Origin: Streptomyces mirabilis
GTDB lineage: Bacteria; Actinomycetota; Actinomycetes; Streptomycetales; Streptomycetaceae
DNA: 64,000 nucleotides
Assembly (NCBI RefSeq): GCF_018310535.1
Contig: NZ_CP074102.1
Span: 1,240,001-1,304,000 of the forward strand
Direction: 5' to 3'
Of this stretch, positions 26,061 through 34,410 are shown piece by piece (within the stretch, counting starts at the first letter, position 1; every line of letters starts with the position of its first letter). Position numbers and translations under genes: made by a program. The notes beneath the pieces were generated by a model. The model was given only the letters and a program-made list of their open reading frames with translations, made no database searches and was not told where the DNA came from.

Positions 26061-27611
26061 CTAGGCGCGCGCCAGCGGATTCGGCAGCGGGAGGTAGCGG
26101 GCGTCCGCGCCGTCCGCGCCCGTCCAGCGGAGCAGCAGATTCGTCTTGCCGGGGAGCGTGGGGGCGGCGAGCAGCTCGGCGATCTCGTGCGCGATCCCGG
26201 GCAGGCCGTGCCGGGCCAACTCGGTCCGTACGGCGGGCCACGGGTCCCAGCCCGGGTGGTCCTCCGCGAGCAGGGCGGCGAGTTCCGACACGTTGTTGAC
26301 GATCAGGCAGTAGACCAGCCGCTCCCATCCGGCGGCCCGGTCCACGTCCGTGAGCAGCTTCACGCCCTCCGCGTCCCGGAACAGCGCCTGCACGGGGATG
26401 CCGTCGGCGTCCACGGCCACCACCGTGTTCTGGAGGTGCGCCTCGATGACGACGCCGTGCAGCGCGAAGGCCGCAAGGGCCGGCGGTACGACCTGGCGCA
26501 GATACGCCGTCCACCAGGCGGACGGGTCGGTGAGACCGTCGAGGGGACCGCCCTCGAAGCGCTCGACGAGGGCGGCGGCGAGGAGCGGGGTCGCGCCGGG
26601 GACGACGTGCTCGCGCAGCCCGTCGCGGACGAGGACCGCGAGTTCTTCGAAGGCGAAGTCGGCGGTGCGGTAGCCGCGGTCGCTCAGCCAGGCGGCGCCC
26701 GCACCGGTGGTCGCGAACGCGGCGGCTGTCGCCTCGTCGGTGCGGCGCAGTTTCAGCAGGTCGTGGCGCCACAACCGGCGGATGTCGTTGGTGATGCGCA
26801 CGTCGAGGCTGAACTTGACGAAGACGTCGTCCTCGGGGGCGTAGAGCGTGCGGATGGCTGCCGTCGGCCACAGCGGGCGCGCGGTGCGGCCCAGGCGGAT
26901 CAGCCGGCCGTCCGCGAAGGCCTCCCGGATCTCCGGGCGAGCGCCGACCATGTCGAGCTGCCAGGGGTGGGCCGGAAGCAGCCGGTAACCCTCCGGAGCC
27001 GGCCCGAAGTCGTCGAGCGCCGAGGTGTCGCCCTCCTCGACGACCGCGTCCTCCCGCACGCCGAGCAGCTCCAGCGGGAAGCGGGCGTACGCCTCGGGCG
27101 CGTAGGGCAGCCAGCCGGTGACGGGGCCACCGCCTCGGGCCTTGGGCGCGGGGTGGTACGGGTGCCCGGTGATCAGGGACTGCTCGGAGCGGATGTACGG
27201 GTCCGCGGGCGGCGTCGCGTGCAGGCGGGCGGCGAGCAGCGCGGCCACCGCGTCCCGGCTGTCGATCATCTCGGCGGGCAGCTCGTGGTTGGACAGACCG
27301 GTGGATCCGCGCAGTTCCTCGGTGGTGAGTTTGACCAGTTCGGCGTGGGTGAGCCGGTGCCATGCCCCGTCGGCGTACACCTCGGGCGCCACGGGCCTGC
27401 GCGTCACCCGCACCCGCAGCAGCCGCCCACTGGAGCGGAGCCGGAACACACCGGAGCCCCCGGCGACCCGGCCGGGGTCCGCTGCGGGCACCCCCACCTC
27501 CCGCAGCAGACAATTGAGCAGCGGCGCGGCGGCGTACGCGTCGGCGGCCTCTTCTATGTCGTCCCTGGGGGGCATGGAATCCACGCGATCCATTCGTTCC
27601 ATACGGTGCAC
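26061..27611 (-). CDS. IucA/IucC-family siderophore synthetase (NIS)
   Basis: A 516-residue NRPS-independent siderophore synthetase. Family landmarks: SLITGHPYHPAPKARGG, LLPAHPWQLD, VFVKFSLDVRITNDIRRLW and the catalytic loop VVIEAHLQNTVVAVD. These enzymes adenylate a carboxylate, typically citrate or succinyl groups, and couple it to an amine or hydroxamate. The start is uncertain: GTG 27611 gives the longest frame and ATG 27576 (MPPRDDIEEAAD) is an alternative. It is divergent from a second NIS synthetase. The TAG stop coincides with the CTAG target duplicate of the IS, so the protein end is preserved but its natural 3' region was displaced by 4 kb. Confidence 0.9.
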   Translation of the reverse strand: MHRMERMDRVDSMPPRDDIEEAADAYAAAPLLNCLLREVGVPAADPGRVAGGSGVFRLRSSGRLLRVRVTRRPVAPEVYADGAWHRLTHAELVKLTTEELRGSTGLSNHELPAEMIDSRDAVAALLAARLHATPPADPYIRSEQSLITGHPYHPAPKARGGGPVTGWLPYAPEAYARFPLELLGVREDAVVEEGDTSALDDFGPAPEGYRLLPAHPWQLDMVGARPEIREAFADGRLIRLGRTARPLWPTAAIRTLYAPEDDVFVKFSLDVRITNDIRRLWRHDLLKLRRTDEATAAAFATTGAGAAWLSDRGYRTADFAFEELAVLVRDGLREHVVPGATPLLAAALVERFEGGPLDGLTDPSAWWTAYLRQVVPPALAAFALHGVVIEAHLQNTVVAVDADGIPVQALFRDAEGVKLLTDVDRAAGWERLVYCLIVNNVSELAALLAEDHPGWDPWPAVRTELARHGLPGIAHEIAELLAAPTLPGKTNLLLRWTGADGADARYLPLPNPLARA

Positions 27612-27679
27612 TGGTGATCAGTATGTCTGTCGGCGCGGGCGACCGCGACGCACAGTCCCCGTACCCAAGGAGCCCGACC

Positions 27680-29176
27680 GTGCACCGTCCTCCCACGCCC
27701 GACGCCGAGGCAGCGCTCGCCGACGAGCTGAGCGCCGTACGCCCCGCCCTCTCGGCGCCGTACGCGGCCGGGCTCCCCGGCGCCCGGGCGGCCGTGCTGA
27801 GCCGTCTGTGGCGTGCGCTGGCGTATGAGCCCATGCCGTGGATCGCGCACCGCGAGCCGGGGGCCGACGGGCTCACGCTCCACCTCACCGACGGCCGGAG
27901 GCTGTACGGCCCGCGCCCGGATCCGTACGCGACCACCACATACGTCACCGAGGTCCGGCTGGACGACACGGCGTACGACCGTCCGGCGCGGCTCATGACG
28001 ACCCTCGCCGTCCCCCACGCCGCCGCCTTCGCGGCCGAACTCGACCACAGCGTCGCCTCGTTGGCCCTCTCCCGCGCCGACCAGGCCGCCGCCGGCCGGG
28101 AGCCTACGACCGGCTGGGAGTGGGAGCAGCGGGTGGTCGACGGACACCCGTACCACCCCAACTGCCGTTCGCGTCCCGGCTTCTCCGCGGCCGAGCAGCT
28201 CGCGTACGGGCCGGAGCACCGGCCGGTGGTGGAACTGGGCCTGGTGGCCGTCGACGACTGTCTGGTCCGGGGCGAGTGGCCCAAGTGGCTGCGGGACGAG
28301 GACCGTATCCTGATCCCGGTCCACCCCTGGCAGACGGCGCATGTCCTGCGTGCCGCGCCCCAGGAGGTCGTCCCCGCACACCCGTTGATGTCGCTGCGCA
28401 CCCTCGCCCTCCCCGACGGGCCGCACATCAAGACCGCGCTGAGCGCCCGGCTGACCTCCTCCGTGCGGGACATCTCGGTCTACTCGATCGAGACGTCGGC
28501 GACGGTGTCGGCGTTCGCGGAGGACATGGCGGCCCGCACGGACGGCCTGCTGCACGTCACCCGCACCCTGGGCGCCGTCACGGCCCACTCCCCCGACCTG
28601 GCGGCGGTGCTGCGCGAGTCCCCGGACGTGTACGCGCACCTGGGCGAACGCGTCCTGCCGGTGGCCGCCCTCGCGACCACCGAGCTGCCCCGGTCGGCCG
28701 CCTGGCTGGCCGACCTCACCCGCCTCGCGCTCACCGTCTGTCTGCGGCTGCTCGACCAGGGGGTGGCCCTGGAGGCACACGGCCAGAACCTCCTGGTCGT
28801 ACTGTCCGCCACCGGCGCCCCGGTCCGGCTCGTCTACCGCGATCTGGCCGACATCCGCGTGAGCCCGGCCCGGCTGGCCCGGCACGGCATCCCCGTGCCG
28901 GCGCTGTCCGGACGGATCGTCACGGACGACGTGACCACCCTGCGCCGCAAGATGTTCGGCTCGCTGATCGGCGGCACACTGGGGGCGACCGCGGGATCCT
29001 CGGCGGTGCTGCGGGAGGCCCTGGAGACGGTCGTACGGGATCTGCCGCGCACCCCGGACCTGGCTGCACTGCTCGAAGAGCCGTTGCCGACCAAGGCGTT
29101 GACCTTGATGCGGCTGTCTCCCAAGACGCCCGGGGACAGTTGGGCGCAGCTTCCCAACCCGTTCGCCACCCAATAG
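27680..29176 (+). CDS. Second IucA/IucC-family siderophore synthetase (NIS)
   Basis: A 498-residue NIS synthetase with RVVDGHPYHPNCRSRPGFS, ILIPVHPWQTAHVL, HIKTALSARLTSSVRDIS and ALEAHGQNLLVVL. I chose the GTG at 27680, preceded by AAGGAG with a 7-base spacer, over the upstream in-frame start at 27614. It is divergent from the other synthetase across a very short gap, so expression is likely coordinated. No iron-box-like palindrome is obvious between them. Two synthetases usually imply two successive condensations on one backbone. The amine-modifying, transport and export genes normally clustered with them are absent here. Confidence 0.9.
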   Translation: MHRPPTPDAEAALADELSAVRPALSAPYAAGLPGARAAVLSRLWRALAYEPMPWIAHREPGADGLTLHLTDGRRLYGPRPDPYATTTYVTEVRLDDTAYDRPARLMTTLAVPHAAAFAAELDHSVASLALSRADQAAAGREPTTGWEWEQRVVDGHPYHPNCRSRPGFSAAEQLAYGPEHRPVVELGLVAVDDCLVRGEWPKWLRDEDRILIPVHPWQTAHVLRAAPQEVVPAHPLMSLRTLALPDGPHIKTALSARLTSSVRDISVYSIETSATVSAFAEDMAARTDGLLHVTRTLGAVTAHSPDLAAVLRESPDVYAHLGERVLPVAALATTELPRSAAWLADLTRLALTVCLRLLDQGVALEAHGQNLLVVLSATGAPVRLVYRDLADIRVSPARLARHGIPVPALSGRIVTDDVTTLRRKMFGSLIGGTLGATAGSSAVLREALETVVRDLPRTPDLAALLEEPLPTKALTLMRLSPKTPGDSWAQLPNPFATQ

Positions 29177-29225
29177 TTCGTAGATCGTTTTGAAGCCCGG
29201 CACCTTTGATCAATAGGATCCGGCG

Positions 29226-30491
29226 ATGATCACAAGACAACGGCTGGCGGCAGGAGTCTGCGCCCTGCTCGCCGCCCTGACGGCCGGGATCGCCTTCCCG
29301 ACCGGAGCGGTCGCCGACGAAACGGCGGAGCAGGCCGCTCCCAAGGTCGAACTCGTGCTGGACGTCAGCGGTTCGATGCGGGCGCGCGACATCGACGGCG
29401 GGTCGCGCATGTCCGCGGCGAAGCAGGCGTTCAACGAGGTGCTCGACGCGACACCCGAGGAGGTCCAGCTCGGCATACGGACCCTCGGCGCCAACTACCG
29501 CGGCAACGACCGCAAGACGGGCTGCAAGGACACCGCCCAGCTGTACCCGGTGGGCACACTGGACCGCACGGAGGCGAAGACCGCCGTCGCGACCCTCACG
29601 CCCACCGGCTGGACGCCGATCGGTCCCGCGCTGCTCAAGGCGGCCGACGACCTCGACGGCGGCAACGGCACCCGGCGGATCGTGCTGATCAGCGACGGCG
29701 AGGACACCTGCCAGCCGCTCGACCCATGCGAGGTGGCCCGCGAGATCGCCGCCAAGGGCATCGGGCTCACCATCGACACCCTCGGGCTCGTGCCCGACGC
29801 CAAGACCCGCGACCAGCTCAGCTGCATCGCGGACGCGACCGGCGGCACGTACACCTCGGTCCAGCACAAGGAAGAACTCACCGACCGCGTGGGTCAGTTG
29901 GTGAAGCGTGCCGCCGACCCGGTGGTGACGCCGGTCGCCGTGGAGGGCGCCGCCGCCTGCACGAGTGCCCCGACGCTGAAGTCCGGGCTGTACACGGACC
30001 GCGAGGAGTTCGGGCAGCACCGCTACTACCGCGTGGACGTCAAGCCGGGCCAGGAGCTGCGCGCCTCGGTGAGCGTCGCGGCCGACCGCGAGGTCAACCC
30101 GGACTACGGGGTGTTGCTGCGCGCGGTCACCGTGCACGGACGTGAGATCGTGCGCGGCGAGGCGGCGGGCAACGGCCGTACCGACGCCATCTCCACCGGT
30201 CTGCGCTATCCCAAGGCCGAGAGCGACGACGAGAACGCCCCCGCAGAGACCGTGTGCCTTCAGGTGTCCAACTCCTTCTCGGCGGCGAGCGGCGTGAAGA
30301 CCGCGCCGGGCATGCCGGTGGAGCTGACGGTGGACGTCGTGGACGGACCGGACCAGGCGAGCGACGTGGCCTCCTTCGGCCTCGGCCGCGGCTGGTGGCT
30401 GCTCGGGGCCCTCGTGCTCACCGGCTTCCTTGCGGGTGTGCTGTGGGGCTGGGTCTCGCGCCTGCGGATCGCGGTCTGGAGGACCAACTGA
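29226..30491 (+). CDS. Secreted/membrane-anchored VWA-domain protein
   Basis: A 421-residue protein. The signal peptide covers about residues 1-30 (LAAGVCALLAALTAGIAF, cleavage near AVADE). A von Willebrand A domain spans about 40-225 with the MIDAS start VLDVSGSMRARD, then WTPIGPALLKAADDL and VLISDGEDTC. A beta-rich domain follows. One C-terminal helix (GWWLLGALVLTGFLAGVLWG, about 393-412) with basic residues after it anchors the protein outside the cell. Its TGA shares a base with the next ATG (TGATG), so the two membrane proteins are coupled and may form a complex. Partner unknown. Cysteines in GCKDT and TCQPLDPCEV suggest disulfides. Confidence 0.85.
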   Translation: MITRQRLAAGVCALLAALTAGIAFPTGAVADETAEQAAPKVELVLDVSGSMRARDIDGGSRMSAAKQAFNEVLDATPEEVQLGIRTLGANYRGNDRKTGCKDTAQLYPVGTLDRTEAKTAVATLTPTGWTPIGPALLKAADDLDGGNGTRRIVLISDGEDTCQPLDPCEVAREIAAKGIGLTIDTLGLVPDAKTRDQLSCIADATGGTYTSVQHKEELTDRVGQLVKRAADPVVTPVAVEGAAACTSAPTLKSGLYTDREEFGQHRYYRVDVKPGQELRASVSVAADREVNPDYGVLLRAVTVHGREIVRGEAAGNGRTDAISTGLRYPKAESDDENAPAETVCLQVSNSFSAASGVKTAPGMPVELTVDVVDGPDQASDVASFGLGRGWWLLGALVLTGFLAGVLWGWVSRLRIAVWRTN

Positions 30492-31306
30492 TGCGTGTCA
30501 GAAGAGTGTTGAGCACCGCCCTGCTGCTGCTCGGGATCGCCGCGGCGCCCGCCGCGGCCGACTCCTCGCCCTCCGCGAGCCCCTCGGGCGACAGCGCCGC
30601 GCCGACCCAGGCCGGCACGTCGTTCCGTACGGCGACCGAGATCAAGCAGGGCCAGCAGGCCACCGCCAGCGGGTCCACGGGCGACTACCTGTACTGGTCG
30701 TTCCCCGCGGACGCCGGGCAGCGGCCCACCGTGAAGGCGACGGTGAAGCTCCCGGAGGCCTCCACGCGGCACGCCGGCCAGACCTGGCAGCTCGACGTAT
30801 ACGACGGGCTGCGACGCCGCCAGGCCTGCCAGTACGGGGCACAGACACGGACGGCGGCACAGGACGCGGCCACCGTGGAACTGGCCTGCACCCTGCGCAC
30901 GGTCCGTTCCTGGTCGGAGACCTGGGCCAACGACCCGCTGCCGGGCACGTACTACGTCCGGCTGACCGTCACCGGGCTCCAGGCCTCCGACCTGGGTCTG
31001 CCGATCGGGGCCGAGGTCAAGGTCGACTCCAAGGACATCGGCGGGTCGGCGGCGGTGGACGGTTCGCTGGCGAAGCCGCTGGTGCCGGGCATCGCGACGA
31101 GCGCCGAGAAGTCCGACTCCGGCTCCGGTTCGTCGACGGCCGCGCTGTCGTCCATCGAGCCCGACGACGGCTGGGCCTCCGGCTGGTGGTCCGACCGCTG
31201 GGTGTGGACCGCGATCGGCGGCATCCTCGCGGCGCTCGCGGGCATCGGCGGGTACGCGCTGACCCGGGGGTCCGGGCGGCCTTCCCGGGTGCCGCCGGGC
31301 GCCTAG
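30491..31306 (+). CDS. Signal-peptide membrane protein coupled to the VWA gene
   Basis: A 271-residue protein with a signal peptide (VLSTALLLLGIAAAPAAADS). A Ser/Pro/Ala-rich segment precedes a beta-rich extracellular domain (GDYLYWSFPADAGQRPTVKA, LPGTYYVRLTVTG). One C-terminal helix (WVWTAIGGILAALAGIGGYA) is followed by a short basic tail. The layout mirrors that of the VWA protein encoded just upstream, with which it overlaps by one base. The WSFPADAG motif recalls pre-peptidase-like beta domains. No enzymatic motif is visible. I do not recognise a named function; a structural partner of the VWA protein is a reasonable inference. Confidence 0.75.
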   Translation: MRVRRVLSTALLLLGIAAAPAAADSSPSASPSGDSAAPTQAGTSFRTATEIKQGQQATASGSTGDYLYWSFPADAGQRPTVKATVKLPEASTRHAGQTWQLDVYDGLRRRQACQYGAQTRTAAQDAATVELACTLRTVRSWSETWANDPLPGTYYVRLTVTGLQASDLGLPIGAEVKVDSKDIGGSAAVDGSLAKPLVPGIATSAEKSDSGSGSSTAALSSIEPDDGWASGWWSDRWVWTAIGGILAALAGIGGYALTRGSGRPSRVPPGA

Positions 31307-31343
31307 TCACACGTAGGCGTCCGTGACGGCTCCGTGACGGCGA

Positions 31344-31376
31344 AGGCCCGCCGTGCCCCCTCGGCACGGCGGGCCT
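31344..31376. terminator. Strong bidirectional hairpin terminator
   Basis: AGGCCCGCCGTGCC at 31344-31357 pairs perfectly with GGCACGGCGGGCCT at 31363-31376 over a 5-base loop, 38 bases after the stop of the VWA-coupled membrane protein. No T-run follows. The 340 bases beyond it, up to 31718, hold no gene that I can recognise. Confidence 0.8.
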
Positions 31377-31718
31377 CGTCCCCCGCCCGGGTTGCCGCCG
31401 TCGTAACGGCACTCGAACCAGCTGGGGTTGGCAACTGGCCCCTGCTCCATCGGAGTGATGGTTCAGGGCCTCCCCGTCGCCTCTGGCCGTACTCACATGG
31501 CCAGGTCGCCTAGGGAGCTGGCCTCCCGGGAACGGACCACGCACAGGATGTGTGTCGCCGCCCCGGGGATGAGTACGCCGGGGACCAGTGCGCCCAACAC
31601 CGTTCGGGGCGTGCGGCTGATCGGGCTCACACCTGCTCGGTCCAAAGGAACGGTTGGAGTACATGTGGCCGACGATGCGCGGCGTGCCACGGCTGCGGGA
31701 CCCGCGGGGGCACCGGCG

Positions 31719-32354
31719 TCAGTCCCCGCGGAGCACCTTGGCCAGGGTGCTCTCCCCCGTGACCTCGATACGTCCGTCACGCACCGCGTCCAGCACGGTC
31801 GAGGTCCCGCGGCTCACATCCGTGCAGGTTCCGGTGTCGAGGCCGAGCCGGACGTCCGGCTCCTCCGGGGCGGGCCCGTCCCCGTACACGGGCCCCTCCT
31901 CGGCGCCCAGCCACACATGGAACTCACCCTCCTCCAGGCGGACTTCGACCAGCCCTGTAGCACCCTCCCACGCCAGGCCCCGCAGCAGCGGCAGCGCGAA
32001 CCAGTGCGCCCGTACGGCGTCCGTGGCTCCGCGCTCGCCCAGCGAGGGCGCGCCCCACTCGCCGAGCGCCTGCAGCACGGGCAGCAACTCCCGCCCCCGG
32101 CCGGTGAGTTCGTAGACGTACGCGGCGCCCGGCGGCGGCAGCCGGCGCCGGGTCGTCAGTCCGTCGCGCTCCATGTCCTTGAGTCGGGAGGCGAGGACGT
32201 CCGTGCTCACGCCCGGCAGATCCGCGTGCAGATCGGTGTAGCGGCGCGGCCCGCCGAGCAGCTCGCGGACGATCAGGAGGGTCCAGCGGTCACCGACGGC
32301 GTCGAGCGCGCGGGCCGCGGAACAGTACTGGTCGTAGCTTCGGCGAGGTGACAT
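31719..32354 (-). CDS. HxlR-family transcriptional regulator
   Basis: A 211-residue winged-helix protein. Residues about 8-100 are the HxlR domain: SAARALDAVGDRWTLLIVREL, GVSTDVLASRLKDMERDGL and the wing RRLPPPGAAYVYELT. The remaining 100 residues form an extra C-terminal domain found in longer family members. I chose the ATG at 32354; two upstream in-frame starts would place the operator sites inside the gene. It is divergent from an AlaA-like aminotransferase across a twin TTGG-N5-CCAA operator and probably controls that gene and itself. Confidence 0.88.
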   Translation of the reverse strand: MSPRRSYDQYCSAARALDAVGDRWTLLIVRELLGGPRRYTDLHADLPGVSTDVLASRLKDMERDGLTTRRRLPPPGAAYVYELTGRGRELLPVLQALGEWGAPSLGERGATDAVRAHWFALPLLRGLAWEGATGLVEVRLEEGEFHVWLGAEEGPVYGDGPAPEEPDVRLGLDTGTCTDVSRGTSTVLDAVRDGRIEVTGESTLAKVLRGD

Positions 32355-32376
32355 GCGACGCAGTCTAGACATGTTG

Positions 32377-32410
32377 TTGGACTTTCCAAGCACTCACTTG
32401 GTAAAACCAA
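32377..32410. promoter_or_regulatory. Twin inverted-repeat operator between HxlR and aminotransferase
   Basis: Two TTGG-N5-CCAA palindromes, TTGGACTTTCCAA (32377-32389) and TTGGTAAAACCAA (32398-32410), have centres exactly 21 bases apart, two helical turns, so two dimers would bind the same face. The second extends to CTTGGTAAAACCAAG. They lie between the divergent starts and are the likely binding site of the adjacent HxlR protein. Confidence 0.75.
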
Positions 32411-32439
32411 GCAACACCACGAACCGGAGGGCACAGCGC

Positions 32440-33648
32440 ATGGAGTTCCGGCAGTCGAGCAAGCTCAGCGAGGTCTGTTACGAGATCCGCGGCCCGGTGA
32501 TCGAGCAGGCCGACGCACTGGAGGCGGCAGGCCACAGCGTGCTGCGCCTCAACACCGGCAACCCCGCGCTCTTCGGTTTCGAGGCGCCGGAGGAGATCCT
32601 CCAGGACATGATCCGGATGCTGCCGCAGGCGCACGGCTACACCGACTCGCGCGGCATCCTCTCCGCCCGCCGCGCGGTCGCCCAGCGCTACCAGGAACGG
32701 GGCCTCGATGTCGGCGTGGACGACGTCTTCCTCGGCAACGGTGTCTCCGAACTGGTCTCCATGGCGGTCCAGGCGCTGGTGGAGGACGGCGACGAAGTCC
32801 TCATCCCCGCCCCGGACTTCCCCCTCTGGACGGCCGTCACGACCCTCGCGGGCGGCAAGGCGGTCCACTACCTCTGCGACGAACAGTCGGACTGGTACCC
32901 GGACCTGGCCGACATGGAGTCGAAGATCACCGACCGCACCCGCGCGGTCGTCATCATCAACCCCAACAACCCGACCGGCGCGGTCTACCCCCAGGAGATC
33001 ATCGAGGGCATCCTCGACCTCGCCCGCCGGCACGGCCTGATGGTCTTCGCGGACGAGATCTACGACCAGATCCTCTACGACGACGCCGTCCACCACTCGG
33101 CCGCGGCGCTCGCCCCTGACCTGGTGGTCCTCACCTTCTGCGGCCTGTCCAAGACATACCGGGTGGCGGGCTTCCGCTCGGGCTGGCTGGTGGTGACGGG
33201 CCCCAAGCAGCACGCCCGCAACTACCTGGAAGGCCTGACCATGCTGGCCTCCATGCGGCTGTGCCCCAACGCGCCCGCCCAGTACGCCATCCAGGCCGCG
33301 CTCGGAGGCCGCCAGTCCATCCACGAACTGACCGCGCCCGGCGGCCGCCTCCACGAACAGCGCAACCGGGTCTGGGAGAAGCTCAACGAGATCCCGGGCG
33401 TCTCCTGCGTCAAGCCCAAGGGCGCGCTGTACGCCTTCCCGCGCATCGACCCCGAGGTACACAAGATCCACGACGACGAGAAGTTCGTCCTGGACCTCCT
33501 CCTCCGCGAGAAGATCCAGGTCGTCCAGGGCACCGGCTTCAACTGGCCCCGCCCCGACCACTTCCGCATCCTCACCCTCCCGCACGCCGACGACCTGGAC
33601 GCGGCGATCAGCCGGATCGGACGGTTCCTGGGCGGGTATCGACAGTAG
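32440..33648 (+). CDS. PLP aminotransferase, AlaA-like
   Basis: A 402-residue class I/II aminotransferase. Substrate-side loop LRLNTGNPALFGFEAPEE; cofactor contacts GNGVSELVSMA and VIINPNNPTGAVYP; Asp in VFADEIYDQILYDD; Schiff-base lysine in CGLSKTYRVAGFRSGW; C-terminal arginine near FRILTLPHADD. The whole pattern matches glutamate-pyruvate transaminases of the AlaA group, which make alanine. GGAGG precedes the ATG at a good spacing. The divergent HxlR gene and the twin operator suggest it is regulated, which is uncommon for a housekeeping transaminase. Confidence 0.9.
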   Translation: MEFRQSSKLSEVCYEIRGPVIEQADALEAAGHSVLRLNTGNPALFGFEAPEEILQDMIRMLPQAHGYTDSRGILSARRAVAQRYQERGLDVGVDDVFLGNGVSELVSMAVQALVEDGDEVLIPAPDFPLWTAVTTLAGGKAVHYLCDEQSDWYPDLADMESKITDRTRAVVIINPNNPTGAVYPQEIIEGILDLARRHGLMVFADEIYDQILYDDAVHHSAAALAPDLVVLTFCGLSKTYRVAGFRSGWLVVTGPKQHARNYLEGLTMLASMRLCPNAPAQYAIQAALGGRQSIHELTAPGGRLHEQRNRVWEKLNEIPGVSCVKPKGALYAFPRIDPEVHKIHDDEKFVLDLLLREKIQVVQGTGFNWPRPDHFRILTLPHADDLDAAISRIGRFLGGYRQ

Positions 33649-33738
33649 GGCCGCCGTATGGCGCACTCCGACCTGCGGACCGCCGGGGGCGATGACACCG
33701 TACGGAAGGAGTGACAGGACCGGAGAAGGGTGTCGGCC

Positions 33739-34338
33739 ATGGGTGACCTGCTGCTCGTGCGGCACGGCGAGACCGAGTGGTCCTTGTCCGGGCGACACAC
33801 CGGGTCGACCGACATCCCGCTGACGGAGAACGGCCGCGAGCAGGCCAAGCGGCTGGCCCCGCTGGTCGCCTCGCACCACATCGCGGCGGCGTTCGTGAGC
33901 CCGATGCAACGGGCGCGGGAGACGGCGCGGCTGGCCGGGGTCGAGGGGGCGCGGGTGGACGCGGACCTGTGCGAGTGGGACTACGGCGGGTACGAAGGGG
34001 TCACGACCGTGGAGATCCACCGGACCCGACCCGACTGGTTCCTGTTCGACGACGGCGTCGCGCCGGGGCCGCCGGAGCATCCCGGGGAAAGCCCGGAGCA
34101 GGTCGGGGCGCGGGCGGAACGGATGCTCGCCAAGGTCGACGCGGCGCTCGCCGAGGCGGAGGGCAGTGTCGTCCTCATCTCCCACGGGCACTTTCTGCGG
34201 GTGCTGACCGCGCGACGGCTGGGGCTGCGGGCTTCGGACGGCGCGTTGTTCCAGCTCGCCACCGGGACGATGAGCCGGCTCAGCACCGAGCATCGGCGGC
34301 ATGTCGTCGCCGGCTGGAATGTCAGACCCCCGTCGTAG
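33739..34338 (+). CDS. Histidine phosphatase family protein
   Basis: A 199-residue phosphoglycerate-mutase-like phosphatase: the catalytic LLLVRHGETEWSLSGRHTG at the start, the second arginine in SPMQRARETA, the acid loop CEWDYGGYEG, and the second histidine in VVLISHGHFLRVL. It is probably a small-molecule phosphatase; the substrate cannot be told from sequence. A GGAGAAGGG site precedes the ATG at 33739. It lies 90 bases after the aminotransferase on the same strand and may be co-transcribed. Confidence 0.88.
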   Translation: MGDLLLVRHGETEWSLSGRHTGSTDIPLTENGREQAKRLAPLVASHHIAAAFVSPMQRARETARLAGVEGARVDADLCEWDYGGYEGVTTVEIHRTRPDWFLFDDGVAPGPPEHPGESPEQVGARAERMLAKVDAALAEAEGSVVLISHGHFLRVLTARRLGLRASDGALFQLATGTMSRLSTEHRRHVVAGWNVRPPS

Positions 34339-34410
34339 TCTTCGAGTGGGCCGGGAATGGGGTCGGCCCATCGGGGGCGTCGTCCTTCGGCTGCGGAAAG
34401 GGGTGCCGTC

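Noticed and set aside
27560..27680. Iron-box operator between the divergent siderophore synthetases
   Set aside because: I looked for a TTAGGTTAG-type palindrome as bound by DmdR/IdeR and found none; ATGGAA-N17-TTCCAT is mostly coding and not convincing.
31381..31718. Short ORFs between the VWA pair and the HxlR gene
   Set aside because: No ribosome site, no codon bias, no motif.
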